Part shown: positions 55,675 through 64,000 of the stretch, one piece after another
Layout of the letters: every line of letters starts with the position of its first letter
Position numbering within the stretch: position 1 is the stretch's first letter
Assembly: GCA_017694875.1 (NCBI GenBank)
Contig: JADIMG010000097.1
Span: 28,500-92,499, forward strand
Source: Candidatus Gallipaludibacter merdavium
GTDB taxonomy: Bacteria; Bacteroidota; Bacteroidia; Bacteroidales; Paludibacteraceae
Direction of reading: 5' to 3'
DNA: 64,000 nucleotides
Position numbers and translations under genes: made by a program
The notes under the pieces: model-generated
The model's input: the letters and a program-made list of their open reading frames with translations, nothing else
What the model was told of the DNA's origin: nothing
Database searches by the model: none

Positions 55675-56978
55675 TATTTTTCTTCTGACGGAATCGGTTG
55701 CACCCCATCATAAGTGCGCTGCGTTGCAGGCGTTCCGTTAGCATCAGTGGCAGCGCCTTGTTCCTCCACTACCGACGGTACACATTCCGTGTTAAAGTCG
55801 TCGGTCGAGTTATTGGTGTCTTTCAATATCCGCCTGTTGTTTTCGTCCAAAGATGTCATTTTTCTTCTGACGCTCTTGAAATAGCGCGTCTTGTCGTGGT
55901 CCATCGTGCCACAATGCGTCCAGCCGGCATCGACGGAAGGCGGCAACACGTTCCACAGCCATTCGGTCTCCACACTGCAATTCACACCGTCCACAATCCA
56001 ATTGTTGGGGATTTTATAGGCTTCCTGCTCCATCGGGAAATCGCCCGCCTCGATATGCATCACATACGTGTAGGTATAAAAATAGTCGTTTAAATAACTT
56101 TCCTTGCTGATATAGTCGGGTATCCGTGCAATGGCATAGGAGCGGAACCCACGGTTATGCAGCACAAAGAAGCTGTTAGTGTAGCAATACCATTTATCGA
56201 GATTGGGCACCGTTTCGCTGTCAATATCCATATTGGATGGTGAGTTAGAAACATCATACCACTCAAAATCGGCTGCCGACAAATCAATGGAATTCGCATT
56301 TGTTTTGCGGTGGTCAATTCCCGTATCGCAAATCAGCAGACTCTCGCCTGGTTGCACCGGATGATCCGTTCCGCTGCCCGGAATCACATAAATGGCATGC
56401 ACCGTCATCGTGTCCTGTCGGATATCCGGCTTGTAGTCCCATTTGATAGTAGAAAGGAATTTTGACTCCAGAATGGCAATGCGGTCAGCATAAAGTACCC
56501 TGTCGGTAGGATTATAGATTTTGATATAGCTGTCGCCATGATACTGTTTGCCTGTCGGATAGAGCGTTCCAGTGAAGAAAATCTCCTCAATCAGAAAATC
56601 GCCTTTCGACTCCAATAAGTGGGTTTCTATTGTAAATGCCGGCGCTTCATCGAGAATTTCAACGGAATTTGTCAGTCCGTAAATAACCCCATGTTTCACC
56701 GAGCCATCGCTTCTATAGTCCGCTTCAGCACGAAAAGCACAATCGTACAAACCGTTTTCCAACTCAATGGCAGCACCAAACTTGATGACAGCCTGACGTC
56801 CTGTGGAACGGTTGGTAAAATAGAGCGAATCGGCTGTGATTTCCAATATGTCAATCCCCGCTGGATAAACCACCTTAATCTTTCCTGTCTGTTTCCATTC
56901 TGCAATGGGTTCCTTTTTGCAGGCAACAATGCCCAAAAGCAGCAGCGCCACCCATCCAATCATTTGTAGTCGTTTCAT
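55674..56978 (-). CDS. DUF4876 family lipoprotein
   Basis: 434 residues. Lipobox LLGIVAC (Cys20). Residues about 130-400 hold the DUF4876 region: IEEIFFTGTLYPTGKQYHGD (lamin-tail-like strand), YIKIYNPTDRVLYADRIAIL, PVQPGESLLICDTGIDHRK, NRGFRSYAIARIPD and NNWIVDGVNCSVETEWLW. These lipoproteins sit beside TonB receptors, probably as surface ligand-binding partners (SusD-like in role, not in fold). It starts 24 bases after the TonB receptor stop. Confidence 0.85.
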   Translation of the reverse strand: MKRLQMIGWVALLLLGIVACKKEPIAEWKQTGKIKVVYPAGIDILEITADSLYFTNRSTGRQAVIKFGAAIELENGLYDCAFRAEADYRSDGSVKHGVIYGLTNSVEILDEAPAFTIETHLLESKGDFLIEEIFFTGTLYPTGKQYHGDSYIKIYNPTDRVLYADRIAILESKFLSTIKWDYKPDIRQDTMTVHAIYVIPGSGTDHPVQPGESLLICDTGIDHRKTNANSIDLSAADFEWYDVSNSPSNMDIDSETVPNLDKWYCYTNSFFVLHNRGFRSYAIARIPDYISKESYLNDYFYTYTYVMHIEAGDFPMEQEAYKIPNNWIVDGVNCSVETEWLWNVLPPSVDAGWTHCGTMDHDKTRYFKSVRRKMTSLDENNRRILKDTNNSTDDFNTECVPSVVEEQGAATDANGTPATQRTYDGVQPIPSEEK

Positions 56979-57002
56979 ATACTTATATCATTAAAATTGT
57001 TT

Positions 57003-59813
57003 TCATATTGTCCATGTCATTTCCATACCAAAATAGGGAGTTACGTTCCGTCTTATCAAAATGCCATTCCGCTCGAAATCAGGTGTATAATCAAAGAGTT
57101 TGTTCACAAATATGGCCATAGTCATCATATCCTTCACCTTTTTGGTGATTTTCAGATTGACATACAGTGCCGGCGGAATGGTGTATCTGTTATAAGCCGC
57201 TTCAGGCACAGAATAATAGAGATGGTTCAGCAAAATAGGGTCAGAAGCCACCGCCTCTGGCGTGTAGGGATGGTCCAAGCCATCCAGATAGGACTTGTAC
57301 ATATAAGGCGTACCGTTCTGCTGCATCCGTTGTGTGGAAACATACCACATAGCCTGTACTGAAGCCGAAAAAATCAGTCCCCACTCGGGTATTTGCGTAT
57401 CCATGAGCAAGTTGGTACTAAACTGCTCATTGATTCGTCCGTCGTTCCAGTCGTACAATCCCACATAATATTCGCTCAACACACGGTCGCCATACACTCC
57501 GCTTTGCGCATAATACATCGGGCGGCTGTTGGAATAAATACTTCTGAACCATGCACCACTAAAGGTAAAGGCTGTCCGCAACACCCGAATGCGCTTCAAG
57601 GCCAGTTCAAACTCCACCCCCATCTTGTCTTGCCGGCTGCCGTTTTCCACGAAGCGGTAGCCAGCCAATTTCTTTCGTTCCGTATATGGAACATTCTCCA
57701 ATTGGGGCGGTCCGTCAAGTGCTGCGTCGCTGATAGCCGTCTCGTCATAATCCTTGAATGCATAGGAATCATAACGGTTGGAATAACGGAATCCGGAAGA
57801 AAGTTTTTCCATAAAGAAGCACACCCACAATCGGTTGCCCATCATTTCCCAGTCCGTTCGCACTTCCCATTTCAGATTACGTGCCGGCTCCAGGTCATAG
57901 TTGGTTGCATCCTGCTTGTAGCTGAGAATGTAATAGCGACTGTTTTCCTGCGGATTATTTTGACTGTAATAAGCCAATTGCAGAATATCATAATAAGAAG
58001 GGTCAGGATAGAGATAATTGAGTGTCGGCATACGTGATGTGCGTCCCACGCCACCCGAAAACGACACTTTTACCGCTTTGGAGGAAAAAGCCGGCAAGGT
58101 CCATTGCAGATTGACCCGCGGGTCAAGGTAAACTTTCCCGTGCATGGCATAAAGTTCCGACAGACCCGGAAGAGCCGTTCCGCGCAAGCCTGTACGGGCC
58201 TCCAATACATGGTTGGACAGATGGAATGTCAACTCATCTTCCGCATAAAAGGCCAGATTCTGTAAGGCTGGTATCGTATTGTAGGCACGTGGTCGGGAAC
58301 CCCACCCCGACGCACTGAGCGGCCGTGACAAATCATACAAGGCCCCTTCGCCAAAGTTTTTCGACAGATTCCATTCACTTCCTATCCGCACATTCTGCTT
58401 CAATATTCCCGTGTTAAATTGGAAATGAGCCGTCGCTTTGAGGAAAGAAGAGAAAGGTTTTCCATCCACCACATAATCAGCAATATACTCACCGAAAATC
58501 AGATGTGCATCCTGTTCGCCCTCTTCACTACTTGCCGGAGCAATGCCCACCCGATCGGGCGAAACCAGTTTGGTACGCTCCAGGCGGTCAAACTGCTGGC
58601 TTGCCGATGCGTTAATGTCCAAGCCCTTGAAAAATGTGGATGAAGGGACACGCAATTGCAAGCCCATGGAGAGCGATATATTCTGGAAATAAGACTGATA
58701 CGTATCTATTCCCCCATAATTGAGGTCGGGATCCTCTTTATAATTGTCAAATGACCCCGTATAGTTGAGTGCCGGCGAATATTTCAACCAGACAGCACCG
58801 AGTGTCTGTTGCGCAGTATAGCGTCCGGAAAAGGTAGCCCGTTTATAATTTTCCAATGTATTGCGCGGGTCAGCATAAGCATTGAGCACATTGGCATCAA
58901 CATTGAGCACCTTTTTGCCTGTAGAGTCCAAGGCAAAACCTTTTCCCGCCGACACCAGCATGCTTTTGCTGTCAGCCTTGAAGCGGAGCGACAATTTGGT
59001 GGGCCGTCTCACTTTAGTGATATTGACCACCCCGCTAGTCAAATTGCCATAAACCACCGAAGGAATTCCACGGATGATTTCCACCTTTTCAATATCATCC
59101 GTGCTGATGGTACGCATATCCACCCCCTTATTCGTAATATCCCGAGTACTTTCCGTTGAGTTGCTCGAACTTTGGGGAGTATATTGCAGATTGGCATCCG
59201 TATTGATAGGGGCGCCGTCCACCAGAAAAAGTGTACCCAATGCATGAGTTGCATAATCAGCCTGCTGGCTTTTTGCCCCATTGGCATTCAGCGAACCCGT
59301 TTCGCGAAGCGTGATGGTTCCAGCCGAAGTCATGTTGGGGTCTTGTGCCATACCTCCCGGCAGCAGCTCCATCAAATCGGCCAAGCTCGTCGGCTGCAAA
59401 TGCTGCATGGCTTCACGACTAATCATCGAACTTGAACTCAGGCCCCTGGATTCAGATGCCTTCACCTCCACCTCACGCAACACCTGCACCTGTTTTTCCA
59501 GTTGCAAAACCAATAAAGTATCAGCAGTAACATGCAACGGAGAGGCATAAGGCTTATACAGCAAGTGTGAGACATAGAGCTCATAGTTTCCTTGCGGCAA
59601 TGTCAATTTCGCATTTCCCTCCGCATCGGAAACGGTGCCATATGTCTTTCCCTTGTCCTCCGTCTGCAAATAGACCGCAGCATCTGTAACCAATGTTCCA
59701 TCCTGCACATCACGCAAAGCAATCTGCAGGTTGTACAAAGGCAAGGTCTGTGCTTCCAGCATGGACGACAGACAAATCACCAAAATTCCTATGATAAGTA
59801 TCCTTCTCTTCAC
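57003..59813 (-). CDS. TonB-dependent outer-membrane receptor
   Basis: 936 residues. Signal peptide to about 21 (SSMLEAQ). A carboxypeptidase-regulatory-like domain (25-100, DAAVYLQTEDKGKTYGTVSD) precedes the TonB box region (REVEVKASESR), the plug (SLADLMELLPGGMAQDPN, DDIEKVEIIRGIPSVVYGN) and the barrel, ending RNVTPYFGMEMTWTI with terminal aromatic pattern. It is first in the eight-gene run and pulls a ligand across the outer membrane with TonB-ExbBD energy. The plug region is long and Ser/Asn rich. Ligand unknown; the PepSY and Cys lipoprotein suggest a metal complex. Confidence 0.92.
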   Translation of the reverse strand: MKRRILIIGILVICLSSMLEAQTLPLYNLQIALRDVQDGTLVTDAAVYLQTEDKGKTYGTVSDAEGNAKLTLPQGNYELYVSHLLYKPYASPLHVTADTLLVLQLEKQVQVLREVEVKASESRGLSSSSMISREAMQHLQPTSLADLMELLPGGMAQDPNMTSAGTITLRETGSLNANGAKSQQADYATHALGTLFLVDGAPINTDANLQYTPQSSSNSTESTRDITNKGVDMRTISTDDIEKVEIIRGIPSVVYGNLTSGVVNITKVRRPTKLSLRFKADSKSMLVSAGKGFALDSTGKKVLNVDANVLNAYADPRNTLENYKRATFSGRYTAQQTLGAVWLKYSPALNYTGSFDNYKEDPDLNYGGIDTYQSYFQNISLSMGLQLRVPSSTFFKGLDINASASQQFDRLERTKLVSPDRVGIAPASSEEGEQDAHLIFGEYIADYVVDGKPFSSFLKATAHFQFNTGILKQNVRIGSEWNLSKNFGEGALYDLSRPLSASGWGSRPRAYNTIPALQNLAFYAEDELTFHLSNHVLEARTGLRGTALPGLSELYAMHGKVYLDPRVNLQWTLPAFSSKAVKVSFSGGVGRTSRMPTLNYLYPDPSYYDILQLAYYSQNNPQENSRYYILSYKQDATNYDLEPARNLKWEVRTDWEMMGNRLWVCFFMEKLSSGFRYSNRYDSYAFKDYDETAISDAALDGPPQLENVPYTERKKLAGYRFVENGSRQDKMGVEFELALKRIRVLRTAFTFSGAWFRSIYSNSRPMYYAQSGVYGDRVLSEYYVGLYDWNDGRINEQFSTNLLMDTQIPEWGLIFSASVQAMWYVSTQRMQQNGTPYMYKSYLDGLDHPYTPEAVASDPILLNHLYYSVPEAAYNRYTIPPALYVNLKITKKVKDMMTMAIFVNKLFDYTPDFERNGILIRRNVTPYFGMEMTWTI

Positions 59814-59817
59814 GCCG

Positions 59818-59900
59818 CAAAATTACTACTGGGAAAGAAGCCTTGCACTACCTATAAGTAGGTATTTTACAGACGCTAAAAATCACCATTTCTAGGTATT
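59818..59900. promoter_or_regulatory. tonB-side control region with TAGGTA boxes
   Basis: On the minus strand, TAATTTTG (59825-59818) is the only -7 candidate for the receptor gene and lies 5 bases from its start codon. The box TAGGTATTTT (59859-59868) starts 34 bases away, as in the promoter at 54053-54103. The box forms a palindrome TACCTATAAGTAGGTA (59849-59864). A further TAGGTATT lies in the 20-base match 59881-59900. Confidence 0.5.
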
Positions 59901-59932
59901 GCATCCATCCATAACTCACATCTACCTTTGCA

Positions 59933-59940
59933 CCGAACAA
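59933..59940 (+). promoter_or_regulatory. -7 box of the divergent T9SS gene
   Basis: TACCTTTG, about 50 bases upstream of the start at 59990. No TTTG at the expected -33 position, so an activator may be needed; the TAGGTATT box at 59893-59900 is just upstream of where -33 should be. Confidence 0.5.
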
Positions 59941-59989
59941 AAGTATAACCCGTTCTTACCTCCAGGGGATGAACACAAAATTTATCAAT

Positions 59990-61777
59990 ATGAAAAAGAA
60001 AACTACCCTTCTTTGCGCCGCTATGGCATTGGGGCTGTTTAACGCCCATGCAGACATGGTTCACAAAAAATTCTCCATGCTTGATTCTCCCGAACAATCC
60101 ACTATTCAAACCCTGAAATCTTCCGGCGATTACATTTACACTTTCGCTAATTTCGGTACGAGTGCAACAGCTGGAACAAGCGCCACTTTCCTTAGTCAGA
60201 CTTTTACAGGTGTAGCCTATACCAACGGAAATTCATATGGAAAGAACCTATTAGTGGTAAAACATGATGCTGACGGAAATGTGAGCTGGACCATGAACAG
60301 CAACAAAGGCGATATCGACGCCAGTGGTTCCGGTTTCATTCCCACCGCTGACGGTGGTGTCTTCATGGCACTGGATACCCGCTACACGGGAGGCAATGAA
60401 TTTAATGATGATGTGATTTTCCAGGCTGTGAATTCCGACGAATCTACGACAACGGTAACATTTGACTGCAGCTTCTGGACACACCAACCCTTGTTTGTCA
60501 AAGTAGACAATCAAGGTGACGTGGAATGGACCAAATTAGCCTATTGCGACACAACTGCCCGCCCCAATGCTGATTACTATAACTATGGAACGCCTGACGC
60601 ATTCGACATTTACGATGTGGCTGTAGATGATGACGGCAATTATTATGTCGTGGGACGTATAAAAGCTGATTTTACAATAGACAGTATTACCATTCCATCG
60701 CACAATAATGCCACATGGGATGGAGATTCCCAAGAATCCTGCGGCAATGCCTTTATCCTTAAACTCAACAGCGATGGAAATTATGTGAGCCACCTCGTTA
60801 CGAGCGGTTCCGCCGAATATGACCAATTGAAAACTGCCACTGTTCACAACGGGAAACTCTATGTTGCAGGCCATTACAAAGGAGACGGCAGCAACAGCAT
60901 AGGGTTGGGAGGACAAACCCTGACTGTGGGTAGTGAAACTGGTATGTGGGTGGCTTGCCTTGACCTCAATTTGACAGTCTCATGGGCTACAGCTATTCCA
61001 GGTGCAACCGTTAACAATAAGAACAGCATTCAAATGGAAACAATGAACTTCAACACGACAGGCGACCGTTTCTATTTGGGCGGAGGTGTACAAGGTGGTA
61101 TTGTAATCAATAATACTAAAACCATATCATCTAAAAGTTCCATGTACAATAGTTTTGTAGTGGAAGTCAATGCCAATAACGGTAGTGTGCTCAATGGTGT
61201 TGTAGCACAAAACAACAGTATCGGTAAAGTTTACGGAATCGTAGCCAACAGCGACAGTATTTATGTATATGGCTATGACTGGGGACGTAGCAGCGGCGGT
61301 CAGGTCTATCTGGACTCATACGACCTGAATCTTAACCCCATACATCAATATGCATTGCTTAACAACAGTAACATGCCAACGGCCTGGGGCTGTGCAGTTG
61401 ATGGCGACAAAATGGTTGTTGCTTTCCGCGGACGTAATCAGTTTACCTTCCCCGGATCAGAAGAAACCTATAATAAGAGCTATTTCCAAGGTGGTTTGCT
61501 CTTCCTGGAATTCCCTGGCTATGACTTTGATGAAAGTGCTACAGGTCCTGGTACAGGCCTTGTAAATACGAATAGTTCAGAAGTGCATGTTTACAGCCAG
61601 TTCGGCAAGTTGTTGATTGCAGGCGCAGAAGGACAAGATGTGTCCATCTTCAATGCAACCGGTGTTTGTGTTGCCCACTTTACAGCTACCAGCAGTACCG
61701 AAAGCATTTCCTTGCCACAAGGATTCTACGTAGTAAGAGCCGGTACAATATGTAAGAAAGCCCTAGTACAAAAATAG
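59990..61777 (+). CDS. T9SS-sorted surface protein of unknown function
   Basis: 595 residues from MKKKTTLLCAAMALGLFNAHA (signal peptide); the ATG at 59969 adds seven residues ahead of the basic n-region and is less likely. The body repeats blade-like strands (GGVFMALDTRYTGG, YDVAVDDDGNYYVVGRIKAD, KLYVAGHYKGDGSNSIGLGG, SDSIYVYGYDWGRSSGG), suggesting a propeller. The end, from SSEVHVYSQFGKLLIAGAEG to KKALVQK, is a T9SS sorting domain. It is divergent from the TonB operon and shares its control region, so it may belong to the same system. Confidence 0.7.
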   Translation: MKKKTTLLCAAMALGLFNAHADMVHKKFSMLDSPEQSTIQTLKSSGDYIYTFANFGTSATAGTSATFLSQTFTGVAYTNGNSYGKNLLVVKHDADGNVSWTMNSNKGDIDASGSGFIPTADGGVFMALDTRYTGGNEFNDDVIFQAVNSDESTTTVTFDCSFWTHQPLFVKVDNQGDVEWTKLAYCDTTARPNADYYNYGTPDAFDIYDVAVDDDGNYYVVGRIKADFTIDSITIPSHNNATWDGDSQESCGNAFILKLNSDGNYVSHLVTSGSAEYDQLKTATVHNGKLYVAGHYKGDGSNSIGLGGQTLTVGSETGMWVACLDLNLTVSWATAIPGATVNNKNSIQMETMNFNTTGDRFYLGGGVQGGIVINNTKTISSKSSMYNSFVVEVNANNGSVLNGVVAQNNSIGKVYGIVANSDSIYVYGYDWGRSSGGQVYLDSYDLNLNPIHQYALLNNSNMPTAWGCAVDGDKMVVAFRGRNQFTFPGSEETYNKSYFQGGLLFLEFPGYDFDESATGPGTGLVNTNSSEVHVYSQFGKLLIAGAEGQDVSIFNATGVCVAHFTATSSTESISLPQGFYVVRAGTICKKALVQK

Positions 61778-61822
61778 TTGATTAGATTTGGTTTCCTTTG
61801 CAGAACAAAATGTTTTGTCCGT

Positions 61823-61856
61823 AAGGGGTATGTCATAATGGGCATGCCCCTTTTTG
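61823..61856 (+). terminator. Terminator of the T9SS surface gene
   Basis: Stem AAGGGGTATG (61823-61832) / CATGCCCCTT (61843-61852) with one G:U pair, followed by T5. 46 bases past the stop. Confidence 0.8.
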
Positions 61857-61922
61857 TTGAGAAGGATGAGGGATTATTTACAGTAACATTTTAAAGCCGA
61901 AACCTCATTTATACACTTCCCA

Positions 61923-62663
61923 TCATTTAAAATAATCGAAAAGAAAAATGGGAAATGAGTTCAAAATAGAAACCTCATTGTTTGGATTTACATATTTATT
62001 TTTTTGAGCATCAAATATGAGTTTTTGTCCGATTTCATCTTTTCTTGTAGGTAAACTATACTTTCCTGATACGATATAATGAGCCTTTGATACATTTTGG
62101 AATTTCAAATGATTCCAATTTTCAACCAGCTCTTCAAGGGGTGTACTTTTTAAATCAATAAAGCGGTATCCTTTTGCTCTCCGATAGGCAAATTCCTCAG
62201 CATCGGACTTAAATTCATGTTTCATGCAAGACTCTCGAGAAACCACATACGAGCAATAATTACTATCAGGCAGTTCCTTTGTATATTTCAGAGACTCAAC
62301 CATTGGGTAATTTATATATAACTTCCCATTTCCCGTTTCATCGTCAAAAAAATCAAGCATTTCCTCTAAAATCGGGTTCAATCTATCCAAACCCATCCTA
62401 TTCTGAAAATCATAATCAAAGAACAAATATATTTGAGAAAAGAGTGTATCTATACGTGCTCCTTCTGGAAGAACAATACCATTCTCTTGTAAGGGTAACA
62501 CCCTAAACACATCATATCCAGAAGCTTTTAACTTAGCATATAAAGTTGGGAGGTCATATTTGCATTTTACAACCTCCACCTTTTCACTGGCCAAATATAA
62601 CTTTCTGATGGAATCAAAAACAATCGGCTCGGCTTTCTCCCCTTCAAATACAAATAGAATCAT
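61923..62663 (-). CDS. Toprim/RloB-like effector of an ATPase-linked defence pair
   Basis: 246 residues. It opens MILFVFEGEKAEP, which matches the 'EGEKTEP' start of RloB/AbiLii proteins, then IYLFFDYDFQNRM with D83-Y-D85. E7 and D83/D85 are the Toprim-type acidic set. The rest is Lys/Tyr rich (YINYPMVESLKYTKELPDSN, KYSLPTRKDEIGQK), ending FPIFLFDYFK. Its start overlaps the ATPase stop by 4 bases (ATGA), so the two are made together. In AbiL-like systems such an effector stops phage growth by cleaving nucleic acid; that role is inferred here. Confidence 0.7.
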   Translation of the reverse strand: MILFVFEGEKAEPIVFDSIRKLYLASEKVEVVKCKYDLPTLYAKLKASGYDVFRVLPLQENGIVLPEGARIDTLFSQIYLFFDYDFQNRMGLDRLNPILEEMLDFFDDETGNGKLYINYPMVESLKYTKELPDSNYCSYVVSRESCMKHEFKSDAEEFAYRRAKGYRFIDLKSTPLEELVENWNHLKFQNVSKAHYIVSGKYSLPTRKDEIGQKLIFDAQKNKYVNPNNEVSILNSFPIFLFDYFK

Positions 62664-63766
62664 AAACCAAATGTTCCTCCACGATACAATTTTTCCAAAT
62701 TATGTCCTAAACGCAGTTCTTTATCTGTCAAGTCACAAATAGGATGAATTTCATTATCTCTAATAATAAAGAAGCAATCCGGACGAAGCAAATCGTTTGT
62801 TAAAAGAAAAGTATCATGCGTCGTTAAAAATATCTGGCAGTTACTATCAAATAGACGCTTGCATATTGCATAAGACAATTCGTAATGATAAAAAGCATCA
62901 AACTCATCAATAAAGACAAAAGATGCATTTACCATTTCCTTGATCCAGTAATACTGAAGTTCAAGATTCAATGTACCTGTAGATGCCACCCAGAAAAAGG
63001 GTATTTTTACCCCTCCCATTACACAATACAAAGTATTATCCCCTTGCGATGGTTGTGCAAATTGAAAATCCTGACTACTCACCTCTTTCAGATAAAGGGC
63101 AAAGTCATCCATCAGATTATTTTTTATAATATATTCCTCTATATTACTTCCTCCCTCTTTCAACCCAATAAACTCACGATAATCAAGGCTTCTAAAAAAG
63201 AGCATATTCTCTACAAAGTTGCGCAGATGCAACAAAGGATGACTCTCCGCAAGAGGCACTGCTCCCAAAAGATAGTTGATAATTGATATATTATTGGCAC
63301 TCGCCCTAAGATTTTCGATTGCCAGAGGGGCAAGAGCGAATTCATCAGATATTCTCAAATCAGTCGGAGATTTATATATCATTTCTTTTCCATTCAGATA
63401 AAGCTGTTCGTCAAGAAGTTCTCCTTTAAGGTCAACGGCAACCTTTGAATAATTATATTGTAACAGATTATCGTCAAAACGGAATGTATATCTAAACTCC
63501 ACAGGGTTTAAATGTGCAGCCGCAGTTGCATAATTCAAATAATAGTCAGGCTTTTTCCATTTGTGTGACAAATGATTGGCAATATCAAAGATAGCAAGTC
63601 CGATATTAGTCTTTCCTGAACCATTATCTCCATAAATAATACCATTCTTAATTATCCCTTCGCGAATGGCATCCTGATTAAACTCGTAATTACTTGGTTT
63701 GGATAAATCCCATTCTATCCAATCAGCAAACCCACGATAATTCTTAACTGCAAACTTGGTCAACAT
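62660..63766 (-). CDS. AAA ATPase (COG1106/AbiLi-like) of a defence pair
   Basis: 368 residues. Walker A GDNGSGKT (46-53), Q/D-loop region, a signature-like STGTLNLELQYYW, Walker B FVFIDEFDAF (283-292, D287 E288) and switch TTHDT (315-319). This is the RecF/OLD-like AAA15 type fold (N-terminal KFAVKNYRGFADW). It pairs with the Toprim-like gene downstream, as in AbiL, RloA-RloB and related phage-defence modules. The promoter region carries an inverted repeat. The pair is more AT-rich than the neighbours, which suits a transferred cassette. Confidence 0.8.
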   Translation of the reverse strand: MLTKFAVKNYRGFADWIEWDLSKPSNYEFNQDAIREGIIKNGIIYGDNGSGKTNIGLAIFDIANHLSHKWKKPDYYLNYATAAAHLNPVEFRYTFRFDDNLLQYNYSKVAVDLKGELLDEQLYLNGKEMIYKSPTDLRISDEFALAPLAIENLRASANNISIINYLLGAVPLAESHPLLHLRNFVENMLFFRSLDYREFIGLKEGGSNIEEYIIKNNLMDDFALYLKEVSSQDFQFAQPSQGDNTLYCVMGGVKIPFFWVASTGTLNLELQYYWIKEMVNASFVFIDEFDAFYHYELSYAICKRLFDSNCQIFLTTHDTFLLTNDLLRPDCFFIIRDNEIHPICDLTDKELRLGHNLEKLYRGGTFGL

Positions 63767-63797
63767 CTTGATTTAATTTGAAAATATGTATGATTGC

Positions 63798-63837
63798 AAA
63801 GATATGAATATATTTTGTTCCGTAAAAAAATTACGGA
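63798..63837 (-). promoter_or_regulatory. Defence-pair promoter and inverted repeat
   Basis: On the minus strand a -7 box TATCTTTG (63805-63798) lies 32 bases from the start codon. The -33 position (63829-63826) falls in the hyphenated palindrome CCGTAA (63821-63826) AAAAA TTACGG (63832-63837), a likely operator. Confidence 0.5.
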
Positions 63838-64000
63838 TAATTTGTGTCATTTCAAGTAATAAATAGTACCATTACTGTCCCGTAAAAGTGGATAAATAGT
63901 TCTTTGAAATTATTGAAATATAGTCAATTACACGGTTTTTTGAAATGAAACGGACTTGATTTTGCAACTTTGCAGTCTAATACAAATGGCTGCTATGTTC
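63838..64000. other. End region, no complete gene
   Basis: AT-rich, with a further CCCGTAAAAG (63876-63885 region) that repeats the CCGTAA element, and TTTTGCAACTTTGCAG near 63960, a promoter-like string for a gene outside the window. Whether a mobile element begins here cannot be told. Confidence 0.4.

Overview
The window looks like a chromosomal segment of a gut or oral type Bacteroidales bacterium. Three things point there. Promoters repeatedly show the Bacteroidetes sigma-ABfr form, TTTG, about 20 bases, then TAnnTTTG. There are several TonB/DUF4876-type and DUF4857-type genes known mainly from that order. Four proteins carry a C-terminal type IX secretion (T9SS) sorting domain, which fits Prevotellaceae and relatives better than Bacteroides proper. 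Genus cannot be fixed from the sequence alone.

Left third (1-26.4 kb): the tail of a surface-protein operon that resembles Bacteroides vitamin B12 capture loci (a beta-propeller end, then two T9SS-sorted surface proteins). Then housekeeping blocks follow: uvrA with an ABC exporter, rplU-rpmA-serS, a TPR protein with ribH, rnr-sufE-prolyl oligopeptidase, an AT-rich orphan PD-(D/E)XK nuclease gene, a 5'-nucleotidase split into two lipoproteins with mgsA between them, a SulP transporter, an S4 protein, the initiator tRNA-fMet, and parE-tadA-prsW-orf.

Middle third (26.4-49.9 kb): a four-gene DpnII-type (GATC) restriction-modification locus with an extra candidate nuclease, a subclass A2-like class A beta-lactamase, a lipoprotein, NUDIX, a metallo-beta-lactamase-fold hydrolase, a DPE2-like 4-alpha-glucanotransferase, purD with an NtrC-type regulator lacking a DNA-binding domain and an SDR enzyme, a modular T9SS pectate lyase, a double flavodoxin-fold oxidoreductase, the rsmE operon (lipid acyltransferase, glycosyltransferase, ybaK) behind a duplicated 60-bp promoter, and lrgAB.

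Right third (50-64 kb): the most distinctive region. Eight minus-strand genes (TonB receptor, DUF4876 lipoprotein, DUF6850 barrel, OB-fold Cys-motif lipoprotein, PepSY-TM protein, ABC ATPase, permease, DUF4857 protein) appear to form one envelope-spanning uptake or export system, with a divergent T9SS surface protein. Two of its promoters share a TAGGTATTTT box at identical spacing from the -7 element. The window closes with an overlapping AAA ATPase and Toprim/RloB-like gene pair that looks like an anti-phage defence module.

Start codons were moved inward from the longest reading frame in many genes, using conserved N-termini, signal peptides, promoters or terminators. Functional names rest on recognised motifs; no database search was run.
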